DNA from: Marsupella aquatica
Taxonomy: Eukaryota > Marchantiophyta
Direction: 5' to 3'
Length of the DNA: 64,000 nt
Assembly: GCA_973895155.1 (NCBI GenBank)
Contig: OZ316899.1
Span: forward strand, 3,596,001 to 3,660,000
The notes below the pieces were generated by a model, which was given only the letters and a program-made list of their open reading frames with translations, was not told where the DNA came from and did not search any database. The first letter of the stretch is position 1, and every line of letters begins with the position of its first letter. Made by a program: the position numbers and the translations under genes. Positions 23,443-33,570 of this stretch are shown here, one piece after another.

Positions 23443-23963
23443 CGCGTCGCCTTATGCGCGCACAGTTGTGTGTGTACACAAAACAGAAGAAATGGTAACA
23501 TTTGCTACTCAAAAGCAGCGATTTCCTTCACAAAAACGGCAACGTCGATGGCTCTCAACCTCTGCAAACTTGTCGTGCACGGTTCTGGGATATTTTGCGA
23601 GCGTCCCTTGACAATAGAACGCTGCAAGCACTCAAAATTCCAACAGATCTGTCCACAAAACAGCAGTGCGATACAAGCAGCAACCTTCGGCCATCTCTTT
23701 CCAGATCCAGATCTAGACTCCAACTCAATCCAGATCCAGATCTAGACCAGATCCGGATCCAACAACGTTCAAGCTTGGCCAGAACCAGATTGAATAGCAA
23801 CAGAGTACTCAAATAATAGAACCAACGATTCAAGAAACATGAATCCACGTCAAACACAAATCCAATTGATTCGAGCTACCACGAACCGTCACCGTCAACG
23901 ACAAACTCAGATTGAGCTTCTGTCCGCACAACAGAGTTTGAAGCTCATGATCTTTCAATGTAA

Positions 23964-24095
23964 TCTCCATACAATCGGCACAACGATCCCGGTCAACTAT
24001 ACCCCATCGATCCCGCACCAATCCGATCACACACGTATGTCAAGCCAATGCACCTTGCACTACTCAAGGAATCCACGTTACACAAGCGGAGCTCA
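23964..24095 (-). repeat. Gypsy2 terminal shared segment, 5' side
   Basis: Partner of 15391-15522. The flanks to the element end at 24299 do not resemble the other terminus. Confidence 0.7.
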
Positions 24096-24523
24096 CAGCC
24101 ACCATAGCCACACTCAAGCTCCTCAAGCTCCTCTCTCTCCAAGGTTCAACATTGAAAGATGACCTTTCAATGCCTCACAAGTGAGAAGTACCCTCTCACA
24201 CAAACCTGACGGAACCTTATCGGCTCATATAGCACACATACCAAACATACGGATCTAGATAGTACGATACACTCTAACACTACCTAGAATGGTGTGACAG
24301 GTCAGAGAATGAGTCAGAGTCAACAAGTTTAGAAGGTGGAGTTGAACCAACCAACGATGATGTTGAGAGTAGGATGGAAATCTCCAGAATTTCAGGTAGG
24401 TTCTCCATGAGAGTTGTGAACAAAATTCAGACACTTTGTCCTTCTCTCCTTTCTACGCGAGAGTAGTGTAGAGCCTTTCCAGTATTTTGGGTTAACTTTG
24501 AGTTGTTTGGTCTTTCCTCCCAG

Positions 24524-25222
24524 GAGTATGAAACACTTGCAAAAGTTACGTTAAAGGTGAATAGCATCAGCGAGTACAATTGGATTTTGTTTGCTCCAAA
24601 GAAGCTCTACTCTTTATGGAGGGAGGTTTGCAATACTTGGCTCAAGGGTAATCTTTTGGATTCAACCGGACAAATGATAGGAAAATCGAAAGAAGCAAAA
24701 TAGTTGACAGGGACAACATTCCGGGTTTTTGAGGGTGCCGTAGAATCCGACATCTTGGAAATCCTCCACAAAGTGAATTTGGGGGAGGTGCTTTTGATGA
24801 AAAAGAAACATGCTCTGATTGATCTTCCCGCCATGTCAGAATTGACAAGAAAAGCAAAGTATATTGACAAACTTAAGGGGGCAATACTTCGATTCTATCG
24901 GGAGAAGTACGAAGGGGTTTTCTTGCAAGGATCAACTTGGGGTGATGTAGTTCAGCAATATAATTTCACTGATGAGGAATTGGATCGTTGTTGTGCAATG
25001 GTGGACATTGGATATTTCAAGAGCCTTGTGAAGGTGTCATTAAAAGCAGAGATGTCGGAGCCACTGAAAAATAGGTTGAGAAATATTCACCAAAAGAGGT
25101 TTGGCGGCCATCTCCGCGCAAGGATGGATCCTTACCGAGTTTTCTATACTGGAAATTTGCTCGCGTCTGCTGATCCTCCTTTGATTCGGCTAGCTGCAAG
25201 GAGTCAATATTGGCATCTCTAG
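24524..25222 (+). pseudogene. Cassette A helical module
   Basis: After a splice acceptor (CTCCCAG) the frame runs to 25222 with one TAG at 24701-24703. It aligns by eye along its length with 30946-31560 of cassette B, for example FEGAVESDILEILHKVNLGE against FDGELISQRDITRILTRVKLGK. It is mainly alpha-helical and charged. In B it lies between a ParB-like domain and a methyltransferase-like domain, so it may be the linker or specificity part of one protein. Unrecognised as a family. Confidence 0.55.
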
Positions 25223-26260
25223 CGATTGTTGATTTGACCCATACTGGAAAACCGGTTTGGACGCAGTCCGAAATCTTGAACTTCTTGAAGATCGTCGTGA
25301 ATATCCCAACAAATGATCTGGTAACAGTTGTTTTTTTTGTTCGTCCTGGTATTATTCTTGCAAGAATAATTGAAGTTGTTCGAGATCTCCCAAAGAACTC
25401 TAATGCGCACCTTGAATATGGTTTGTTCATGAGGAGTTCTTTGGTTAATGCTCCTTTGCAACACATGAGAGGCAATGCGGACATGGTTCTTTTCCTTGGC
25501 GTCTCCCAAGATCGGGTTCTTGATTGGGAAAAGCATTTCAAGGATTTTACCGGTCACTTTGTGTTGGAGGAGTCCGACCTCGAGGAGACAATCAAGCCAA
25601 GTCGATAGGATTATTCCGATATTTCGAAGGAAGATATGTAGGAGAAAAAAGGGACACATTGATCTCACGACTTGAAGGCCTTGTTCCTTTCAAGTTGACG
25701 ACTGGACGGCCATTCATAGTGAATATTAAGCCCAGTCGCATCCTACAGAGTTTTATTCATGCATTTTCTTCAAGGGAGGAAATTATCCTGGATTTTTTCA
25801 CAGGAGGGCAGGTACTGAAGAATGCATTGATGCTTGAGCGGGGTATAGCAACGGAGACAAGAAACAGGTAAACAAGAATTTTTTTTCCTGTTTTTAATAT
25901 GCTGTTACCAGGAAAAAATCACTGTTACTAGGAAAAATGACAATTTAAAAATGTCTCCTAAAACATGTTATTTCCAACAAAAATTAACAATGCAACATTT
26001 TTGGCTAGCTTTGGGCGCTACTATTAGCAGCACCGGGCGCTAGCAAAAAAAACTGGTCGACCGAAAAAAAAATTATTTCAAAAAAAATTCAAAAAAAATT
26101 TCCACCCATTTTCTTGTAACCAGTTTTTTTTCCTGTTACCAATTTCTGTTATTAAATCCTGTTTCCTATTTGCTGTCTTTTGTAAACACCTCCTTGAGCG
26201 TGAGTGTTTTTCATTCTGCTATGACCATGAGGATGTCTCTGACCTCACGGCTTATGCAAA
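25210..26260 (+). pseudogene. Cassette A amino-methyltransferase-like domain, split by a MITE
   Basis: The first frame (25210-25608) holds a strand ending in VDLTH where amino-methyltransferases have DPPY. The next frame (from about 25600) gives KPSRILQSFIHAF, then EEIILDFFTGG, then ALMLER. This resembles the C-terminal motif of beta-class N6/N4 methyltransferases (KP...LI..., VLDPFxGSGT). A 352-bp MITE cuts the frame after CTTGAGCG. The frame resumes exactly at 26193 and continues as ECFSFCYDH, matching cassette B. The altered motifs suggest the fold may no longer be catalytic. Frameshift and insertion make it a pseudogene. Confidence 0.6.
25841..26192. mobile_element. 352-bp MITE, copy A, with 8-bp target duplication
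   Basis: CTTGAGCG flanks the insert at 25833-25840 and 26193-26200. The sequence is about nine-tenths identical by eye to 40561-40886. It starts GGGTATAGCAACG and ends AAACACCTC. Near the ends are inverted, imperfect copies of AGACAGGAAACAGG. It contains CTGTTACCAGGAAAAA repeats and the motif GGGCGCTACTATTAGCAGC. It has no coding capacity. An 8-bp duplication fits hAT-like transposition, but terminal repeats are weak, so the superfamily is uncertain. Confidence 0.8.
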
Positions 26261-27073
26261 GAATCTTAAATTGTTAGTTCCGGTTGCACAGTTTGCCAAA
26301 TCATTTTGGAAACCTCCTGGCCTTGAAGGGAGTTCAACTCAGAACTCCAATGCTAGTGGAGCAAAAGAGGGCCAGCATTATCAGATTGCCGATACAGTTT
26401 TACATTACGTCGGGGTGGAAGCGGAGGAAAAGTTTCTAAGTTCCATTGGGGAGATGAGAATTGGTCCATCAGTCGTTCCAATTGCAAGTCGTGAAGGATT
26501 TCCTCTTCTTATGGCTGAAGGAGGGTATGGTTTGGCAGATAATTCTGAAAACTTACAGACGAGCACGGGGTTGATTGCGTTCAACAAAACTCTGGAAGAT
26601 GTTGTGGATGATGTCTCCCTACACACGTATCGTGTAGATCCTCAAAATTTGTTTGACCCTCCAGGGTTAGAGTGCAACAGAGGTGTTGAGCAATCTCTTC
26701 TAGATGATGCTTCAGTTCTTCCAAGTACCCAATTTTTGATGATTGTGAGGCAAAAACTACACTCGAGGATGTCAAGAAGGGGTTGGTGGATTGTGGACCC
26801 TTAAAAGAGATTGTTGTGGAGGAGGTTGGGATTGTGGAAAAATATCACACTCCGATTGAATTTCAATGCAATGACAATGTTGACTCTCGTAGCGCTGAAG
26901 TAACAGGAGAGAATGATAACTCATTTTCTCTCACATCGAATCTTCCTGAGGTGTCAGAGAGGTGAGTTGATCGTGCGGAGGCAACCAATGAGGCAAGTGC
27001 CAATTTCCTCTCTCTTGTCTCAAGTCATAAAGTTCTAAACATAAACAAATGTCCTCTCCCGTCTCCGGATCTA
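26261..27073 (+). pseudogene. Cassette A linker between methyltransferase-like and Ulp1 parts
   Basis: A frame to 26804 passes to another near 26735, which then continues in frame through a TGA at 26963-26965 into the Ulp1 domain. The segment is acidic and Ser-rich without recognisable domains, apart from two short repeats of a DPPGLE/KPPGLE motif (about 26310 and 26657). Confidence 0.45.
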
Positions 27074-27793
27074 ATGGATAACAAAACGAGGATTGACAAT
27101 TGCCTTAGTGATCTGTTGGATCAGGATGTGGTTCTAGTCAGGACTAATGGGTGCCTAATAACTCGTGGACAGATGAGGTGCCTGAGTCCTAGAAATTGGA
27201 TAAGTTCTGATATTCTAAATGCCTACTTAAGTCTCATAGTGGAGAGGAATGAACATTCCGACAGGGAGCTTCTGAAATACCATGTGTTTGACACTTGGTT
27301 CTATACTGCATTGACGTCGAATGGCTACTCTTACCGATCCGTGGAGGCTTGGACTTCACAACTGAAATATTTCTTAATTGATTGTCATCGAATATTCGTC
27401 CCCATTCACGAAGGTGGCGATCATTGGGCGTTAGTTGTGATTGACATGGAACACAAGTATTTAGAATATCTCGATTCTCTGCATAACAATAGGCCAGAGG
27501 TTCTTGAAAACTTAGCCAGATATGTCGAGGATGAAATTCAAAGCAGAAGTCACAAGCAAGTCTTAGCTACTCTATGACCAAAACATAGTCCCAAGGACAT
27601 CCCAAGACAAACTGATTACTATAATTGTGGTGTGTTCGTTATGAAGTTTGTGAACTACCGTAGTTTGGACCTTCCTTTTGATTTCACAGGAGAGGACATA
27701 GATTTGGAGAGGAGAGAAATCGTTTTAAGTCTATTCAGGAATAGATTGAGCTTTCCTCCGCAATACAGTGATTTCTGCACGAGACGCATGTAG
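27074..27793 (+). pseudogene. Ulp1-type SUMO protease domain (C48)
   Basis: The order of motifs is that of Ulp1 cysteine proteases: NWISSDILNAYL, then FDTWFYTAL, then GDHWALVVID with His at 27422-27424, YLDS with Asp at 27473-27475, RQTD with Gln at 27608-27610, and YNCGVFVMKF with Cys at 27626-27628. The spacing from Gln to Cys matches the family. A TGA at 27575-27577 lies between Asp and Gln, so all catalytic residues survive but the frame is broken. Ulp1 domains remove or process SUMO. In plants they are often carried by mobile elements such as Kaonashi MULEs. Stop TAG at 27791-27793. Confidence 0.9.
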
Positions 27794-27904
27794 AGGGTGA
27801 CAGACGGGTTATTTGATTTCAAGGACTGACTTGACTTCAAATGGTCTTTGGTCAAGACTGTTCCAATGAATAACCATTTGGATTTGATATTTTTATGTTT
27901 GCAG

Positions 27905-28962
27905 AGTTTGTTCCCAAACTCCACTCAGAGATCAAGCAAAAGCTCTTGATTTTTGACCTTAATAAGGTTTGTTTCAATTCCGTAAAGAGTAAAAGCTCCG
28001 GACCATTTTGGAGGCTCACATCTGTGAGGGGCGTTCACTGGGGAAGACGGGGCGGGAACACATTTATGTATGTGGAGCGTCCAGGACTTCACAAATTTTT
28101 ACAAGTGATTTTCAGGTATTACGATGTCGCGATTTGGACTTGCGCGGGAAGGCCGAGAACAAATGAAATGATGGATCTTGTTTTCAATGATGCTGAATGA
28201 AAGCAATTCAAGTTTGTATTCACCCAAGAAGAAACGTTTGACACTGGCTTTTTGAGGTTAGATATTACGGATGGGAAGGCAAACATACTTCTCAAGGAAA
28301 TCCAAACTGTTTGGGATCGTTTTGGCAATAGATATGGTCCGACAAATACTGTTCTCATCGATGACTCTCCTCTAAAGTGTTTTGCGAATCCAAATGTTAA
28401 CACGTTGTTTCCAGTTCCATTTGTTCACAACATGGGAGGCGACACTTTTCTGATGGAGATATTGCTTCCACTTCTTCAAAGAATGCACAATGCTTTTGAT
28501 GTAAGACACTTTCTGAATGTTAACTACCCAAAATGGTCCGCCTACAATAAGGGTGAAGCCCAAAGGAGGCATGGTGATATCTTTGCAGGACTCACTCAAG
28601 CCTGGGGGCACCGCGTTGCTGGCATCGTCGATAATTTCACTATCCTTGATCACACGGCAGACGAGATTTCCTGGGAAGTGAAGCATACCGTGCAAAGTTT
28701 GCCACCGGTGCAGGATATGAGTGACCGTGACATCAATTCAATTGCTAAAGGTCTACTTGGAGATGGTTATTCTGGCCCATATTTGCAAAATAAGTGGCAA
28801 TTTGTTTGGGAAGTCCTAAAAACTAGGGACCTTACTTCTAAGTTTAAAAACTTGTATCCTAAAGACGCTTGCAACCGAGATAGAAAGGTTGATAAGTCAG
28901 GAAGTAGACTTACTTGCTCAAATATGTTTTGTAGCAACACACATTCAATGATCGTTATTTAA
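27905..28962 (+). pseudogene. FCP1-like (NIF-type HAD) phosphatase domain, cassette A
   Basis: After a TTTGCAG acceptor the frame runs to 28962 with one TGA at 28198-28200. HAD motif I is LLIFDLNKV, in which the second Asp of DxDx(T/V) is Asn. VERPGLHKFL and AIWTCAG follow, then NTVLIDDSPLKCF as the acidic motif near the end of the fold. A C-terminal region of about 150 residues ends in a Cys-containing CSNMFCSNTH. The DLN form also occurs in uncharacterised plant FCP1-like proteins. At the TGA, cassette B has Arg, so CGA to TGA is the likely change. It would act on phosphoserine in nuclear proteins if active. Confidence 0.8.
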
Positions 28963-29152
28963 AAATTTGGAGACTTGTAACATTGAGGGGAGGCCTATTA
29001 CAAGTAAACAATTGTTATGGACTTCTGTATGGTTCCTGTTAGTGGGTGACAATGACAATGTGACATTACTCATGTGACTATTCTCCACCAAATTTGTACG
29101 CCAAAAATGTATTTTACATGGATTTGGAAATTTCAACTGGTGTTTAGGAAAC

Positions 29153-30463
29153 TTGAAAGAGTGTTCTAGAAATTCCAGTTCCAAGTTTTGGAAACTTCAT
29201 TTAAGGTTGTTGGATAATGTATTTATTGAATTTGGAAATTTTACCAAGCCACTTTGGAAAAAAGAATTTCCAGACTTAGTGAAATTACTGATGTCGGAGG
29301 AGCCTGGTGTTTTAATTGATAAGGATGTTGCATTTGCTCCCAAGTTTGATTTAGTCAAAGCAAAGCAGTGGATAGAATCTTTGTCCAAGGCGAGAAAGCT
29401 TCCAGCGGTGAATACAAACCCTGTGCCCGAGCAAGCGCCAGAGAAAGCTCCAGAACCTACAACAGAGACCGCGGGAACTACAGCAGCAACCTCTCAAAGA
29501 GCAGTGGGAAAACAAAAACAAAGCCAAAGGAAACCTCCGGTTGAGAAGAAACTTCCAGTTGAGAAGCCGGTTGAGAAGCCGAGTACAAGAAGCCAAGTTG
29601 AGAAGCCAGTTGAGAAGCCAGTTGAGAAGCCAAGTATGAGAAGCCGAGTTGAGAAGCCAGTTGAGAAGAAACTTCCGGTTGAGAAGCCAAGTGCAAGTGA
29701 AAAGAGACCAAGACAGAAGAAGAAACAGAAAATTGACAGTGCCATCATGGATGACACTACAGAAAACCTGACAATGCATTCACAAGATGTGGATGAGCAA
29801 TTGGACGCTCCTGAGGAGAAGAAGGTCTTAGAAGGTAATGAGGTACTACAACAAATGGAGCAATATTATATGTTTGGGATCAATTCGATATTTTCTATTC
29901 CCGTAGAGAGTATTTTCCCTGCGTTGGCAAGACTCTGTTACAGAATGTTGAATGCAGACCATGTAAAGGAGGTGGCCAATTCCATGATAAGAAATCTGGG
30001 GCATGAACCACACATAGCAGACTTGATTCCTTACACTGCAAAACATAGAAACCTAATGCAGTATGACAACATGGAATCAGATAGGAGGGACTTTGTAGCA
30101 ACCGTGAAAAAGGGCGAGGTTCAATTCCTTGCCATTAGCGGTCAACATTCGGCCAGAGCAACCAGATGGATTCAAGAATGCGCAAACAAGGATGCCAAGC
30201 TAACAACATTGGTGAAAAAGCTGGAATTTTGAAAGTCAAGAATATTATCTCCTCGAACACCATCGTCAATATTAGTTGAGCATTCAATGCGATCTAATGC
30301 TATCAATAGCACGATGGTGTTTCAGTCCTGCTTCAAAGATACAGTCGTTCATGCCAGGCGACAATTTGTGGAATGTGGAAGACCTAGCCGGCCAAAACAT
30401 GGGGACAACAAAACAAACGCTCAAGACAATCAAAAGTTTCAAGTACGAAGTGTTACTGCTTGA
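29153..30463 (+). pseudogene. Cassette B: VEKP-repeat and ParB-like domain
   Basis: One frame runs from 29153 to a TGA at 30461-30463 with one internal TGA at 30230-30232. The order is an N-terminal helical part, a low-complexity stretch of PVEK/VEKP repeats (29541-29700), a basic RQKKKQK segment, then a possible ParB N-terminal-like fold. That fold reads IFSIPVESIFPA, HVKEVANSMIRNLGHEPHI and, after about 60 residues, FLAISGQHSARATRWIQ, which fits the GQHR/GNHR pocket of ParB-like proteins. In bacteria and phages ParB-like domains are often fused to DNA methyltransferases, and a methyltransferase-like domain follows here. Confidence 0.55.
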
Positions 30464-30945
30464 TGGGTACAATACCGTAGTTTCTCCATATGTGGTTACA
30501 ATTGAGATGGTAGTCTTTGACCACAAAGCTTCAAGTTTGGTTTGGATTGAGATGGTCCGAGTCCAAATGGATACATGCACATTCAGTAGAATATTTCCAC
30601 TGATATCATCTAGTTTTGTGTTGGACTGGGATGGTCCCAGTCCAAATGGATTCATGCACATTCAATAGACTATTTCCAATGATATTGTCTAGTTTTGTGT
30701 TGGACTAGGATGGTCCCAGTCCAAATGGATTCATGCACATTCAATAGAATATTTTTCCACTGATACTGTCTAGTTTTGTTTTGGACTAGGATGGTCCCAG
30801 TCCAAACTAAATCATGCACATTCAATAGAATATTTCCACTGATATTGTCTAGTTCTGTGTTGGACTGGGATGATCTCAGTCCGCACCTGAGTGCATTCAA
30901 ACAATTGAGTTATGGAGAACTAACAGACTTTCCTTTGCAATTGTA
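30464..30945. repeat. About 80-bp tandem repeat, five units, in an intron
   Basis: The phrase GATGGTCCCAGTCCAAATGG recurs at about 30551, 30630, 30710, 30791 and 30869, a period of 78-81 bp. The best units contain a 9-bp inverted repeat with three-base loop (GGACTGGGA and TCCCAGTCC). It lies between the ParB-like exon and a splice acceptor (TTGTAG) at 30945, so it is intronic. Confidence 0.8.
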
Positions 30946-31560
30946 GGATTGGTTGGCTCTTGCAAGAATGACCATGGGAAGGAAAGATTGTCAAAATGTT
31001 TACTGGTTACTGTTTGCGGACAATGCTCTTTTTGATTTATGGAGTTTGGTATGCCAGTCGTGGTTGGATGGGAAACTTCCCGATGGAGTTGGGGTAGAAG
31101 GAAATGAGAAGTCTGAAAAAGCAATTATTGTTGCCATGTTTTGATGGTGAGTTGATCTCACAACGAGACATCACAAGAATACTGACGCGGGTGAAGTTAG
31201 GAAAGGTATTGCTAAAGAAAGATGCCTCTAATAAATCAGACATGCCATCTATAGAGGAGTTGGCAAAAGATGTGAAGATCGTGCAGAAACTGAAGTCCCT
31301 TATTGAAGACTACTATTGCACCAAGGATGCGGTGAATTTCCCGACAAATACTAATTGGGGGAAAGTAGTTGAGGTTCTTCCTACGCTAGCAATTGATTCA
31401 GAGTTCAGCAGGTGTTGAAGAGCCGCTGGCAAGGTCTATCTTGCCAACCTTTTAAAGCCAAATCATACACGGGAGAGCGCAATCTTGCCGACGACATTGG
31501 TATTCCGCCTAGATGATATATACTACCAGAAATTTGGCGGAGGATCACGTTCTCGGACCC
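30946..31560 (+). pseudogene. Cassette B helical module
   Basis: The exon begins after TTGTAG. A frameshift near 31100 moves to the main frame, which has a TGA at 31416-31418. Counterpart of 24524-25222: similar order of residues, including LWSLVCQSWLDGKLP against LWREVCNTWLKGNLL. Helical, charged, not recognised as a known family. Confidence 0.55.
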
Positions 31561-32432
31561 TACCATGGGTTACATTTTTTAGCAACAATCTCATGAAGAC
31601 CATTGATCCAAAGTCATTGCAAGAAGCTCCTCCGACCTGCCCTCTTGCCAGTGTTGATTTTAGCCGGCTTCTGCAAAAATAGTGGACTGAAGAAGAGATT
31701 CTTGTTCTCTTTGAATACATTGTGGAGCTTCCACAAAATCCCACGATTGTTGTGACGATAACAATTCATCCTGGACAACTTGCACTGAATGTCCATGGTG
31801 CCCTTTGTAAATTGGGACAAGAGAAAGCTTTGACCATTCACATTGAGTATGGGAGTTATTCCCGAGATGATCAACCGCACCCTCATGACTCATGTTGGGG
31901 TGGGGGGATTGAAGAAGTTATCTTTGCGGGGATTTCTTGAGATGAAGACGTCAATTGGAATGAAGTTTTCAAGCCCAACTATCCAAAGCCAAAATTCTTG
32001 TATACTTCAAAGGATGTTGATTACAAAGTATGCAAGATTGACAAGGGAAAGGGGAAGGCTAAGGAATCAGATGAGGGGACACAAAACGATGACCTAAAAG
32101 TGGTTTTGGACCCGGAAGAGACCATCAAGATTATGAATATGGCCCCTCGATTTGAGACAATTGGCAGTCGCGGAGGGTGGGTTAATCCTCATGCCAAACC
32201 CACGCGGATGATCCAAAGGATTATTGAATCCTTGTCAGAACCGGGAGATTTGGTTCTAGATTTTTTTTCCGGTGGCCAAGTCATGAAGACATCTTTTTTT
32301 TGCGATAGGGAATGCTTTGTTTATTGTGACTCTCAGTCTGAGAGGCATTTTGTGGAAGCTTTTTCTTCCTACCTTTGCGAGAGAGTTCCCTCACTTAAAG
32401 CCCATTGTGAATCACTTGCTGAAAATTCTTGA
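31561..32432 (+). pseudogene. Cassette B amino-methyltransferase-like domain
   Basis: The frame continues with TAG at 31680-31682, TGA at 31938-31940 and TGA at 32430-32432, no shift. Near 32200-32300 it reads KPTRMIQRIIESLSEPGDLV, followed by LDFFSGGQVM and then CDRECFVYCDSQSERHFVEA. This closely follows the C-terminal signature of beta-class N6-adenine/N4-cytosine methyltransferases, with DPFxGSG changed to DFFSGG. The expected catalytic DPPY position reads VDFSR. The fold is therefore supported better than the activity. A Lys/Glu-rich insertion lies at about 32040-32090. Confidence 0.65.
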
Positions 32433-33256
32433 CAATGGGCTACCACTGTTGCGGCTTTAGCTGTCGCTGTTGAATCCGACGGTTATGAGTTTGAAGATGT
32501 TGCTGACAAAGTGGCTGAAGGCGTAGAGGCATCAGACGAGGCATATGTCAAGAATTTGGATGACCGTGTTGGTCAAGGTGAGCCTTACGATGTAGATGAT
32601 GATATTGGACTTGCACCAAACCGTTCATCTAGTTTAGATGACATCCCTCCAGGGCCCAATGAAGTTCAAGTTGATGATAACTTGGACAAGGATGATCCCA
32701 ATCCAACAACGTCGGGAGGACAGATAGAGCAAATGGAAGGAGCAAGGGTTGATATGTTTGATCATCTTTCTTCAACCAATGTGATCAATGAAGGCGCAAC
32801 GAGGCTTGGAGATTCAAATGAAGCTGAAACTCAAGAATTGACTTTGGGGGAGATTGGCGGATTGCCTGACATTCCCATCAATCCAGGAGAAATGCATCAA
32901 CGGCTGTTGACAACCAGGCAGGTGCTTCAACTTGTCCTAACACACTCTTTTCAGCTTCTGATGACAAATTGGTGTTCGTTCGTTCACACACGGGGAGTCC
33001 TGTTGTCCTTCCGCTCTCAAAAAAGAAAGGGAATAGAGTTGGATCAATTGGATGGAGGTCATTGGAACGCGACTCACGATGTTACGTGTGGAAAAGTGGG
33101 CCAAATAGAGGCCAAGAAATATCATTGGATGTTGCTCCTTCAATTCTCAATAAGGAGGAGTATAAGAGGGCAAAATTGGGGTTGTTAACTCCTGTTTGGA
33201 CTTCACCTTATTGGGTAGAACAAAGTACTTCAGATATCAATTTTGAAATCCAATAG
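32433..33256 (+). pseudogene. Cassette B acidic C-terminal linker
   Basis: The same frame continues after the TGA to about 32930, very rich in Asp, Glu, Asn and Pro. A frameshift leads into a second frame (GSPVVLPLSKKK, WRSLERDSRCYVWKSG) ending at a TAG at 33254-33256. No Ulp1 domain is present at this place, unlike cassette A. Confidence 0.45.
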
Positions 33257-33548
33257 GAGCTTGGTGCTGACATGATTATTGATGAATATGGATCTCTTAT
33301 TTCAGAATGAAATTCAGCTTTTGACTTTCTATTTATTCATACCAATCTAAAATACTTCTCGGTCTCACAGAATGTGCTCACCAATTAAAGTCTCCATATC
33401 CGTCTACACATTGTGAGGCTTCTAAAAATGGTATGTAGGTTAATTTTCTTTTTTGTCAGCCATTGTCTTGTATTTTTGGACTGAGACAATCCTAATCCAA
33501 AGTTCACTTTGGTCTTTTCTCTGAGAATGGTGTTTGGTGCACTTGCAG
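33257..33548. other. Probable intron before the FCP1-like exon of cassette B
   Basis: No supported ORF. It ends in a good acceptor (GTGCACTTGCAG, AG at 33547-33548), equivalent to the acceptor at 27904 in cassette A. Confidence 0.5.
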
Positions 33549-33570
33549 AATCAAGACCTGGTCCCGTCAA
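33549..33570 (+). pseudogene. Cassette B FCP1-like exon, 5' end left of CACTA1
   Basis: The 22 bp after the acceptor join, without the transposon, to the sequence at 43711 and give an open frame into KRKLLILDLNK. This corresponds to SEIKQKLLIFDLNK in cassette A. Confidence 0.65.

Larger units (their letters stand above)
22782..23963. other. Gypsy2 5' leader region
   Basis: About 1.2 kb with no supported ORF between gag and the right terminal segment. It contains two 5S rRNA-like segments (23310-23370 and 23396-23442) and a small AGATCCAGATCTAGA-rich direct repeat at about 23700-23760. No primer-binding site could be fixed. Confidence 0.5.
15254..24299 (-). mobile_element. Ty3/gypsy element with DNA methyltransferase and PHD finger (gypsy2)
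   Basis: The ends are TGTCG at 15254 and TGACA at 24299, flanked on both sides by GGTC (15250-15253 and 24300-24303), a likely 4-bp target duplication. Minus-strand order from right to left is leader, gag with a zinc knuckle, protease, C5-DNA methyltransferase, reverse transcriptase, RNase H, integrase, PHD finger. Removing the element and one GGTC leaves the acidic exon of cassette A in frame. The terminal regions share only one 132-bp near-identical segment, so the LTRs are abnormal. Many in-frame stops make the copy inactive. Confidence 0.75.

Noticed and set aside
29541-29700. Minus-strand ORFs rich in Leu, Asn and Ser opposite the VEKP repeat
   Set aside because: They are antisense shadows of the low-complexity repeat. 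The plus frame continues over 400 codons with one stop.
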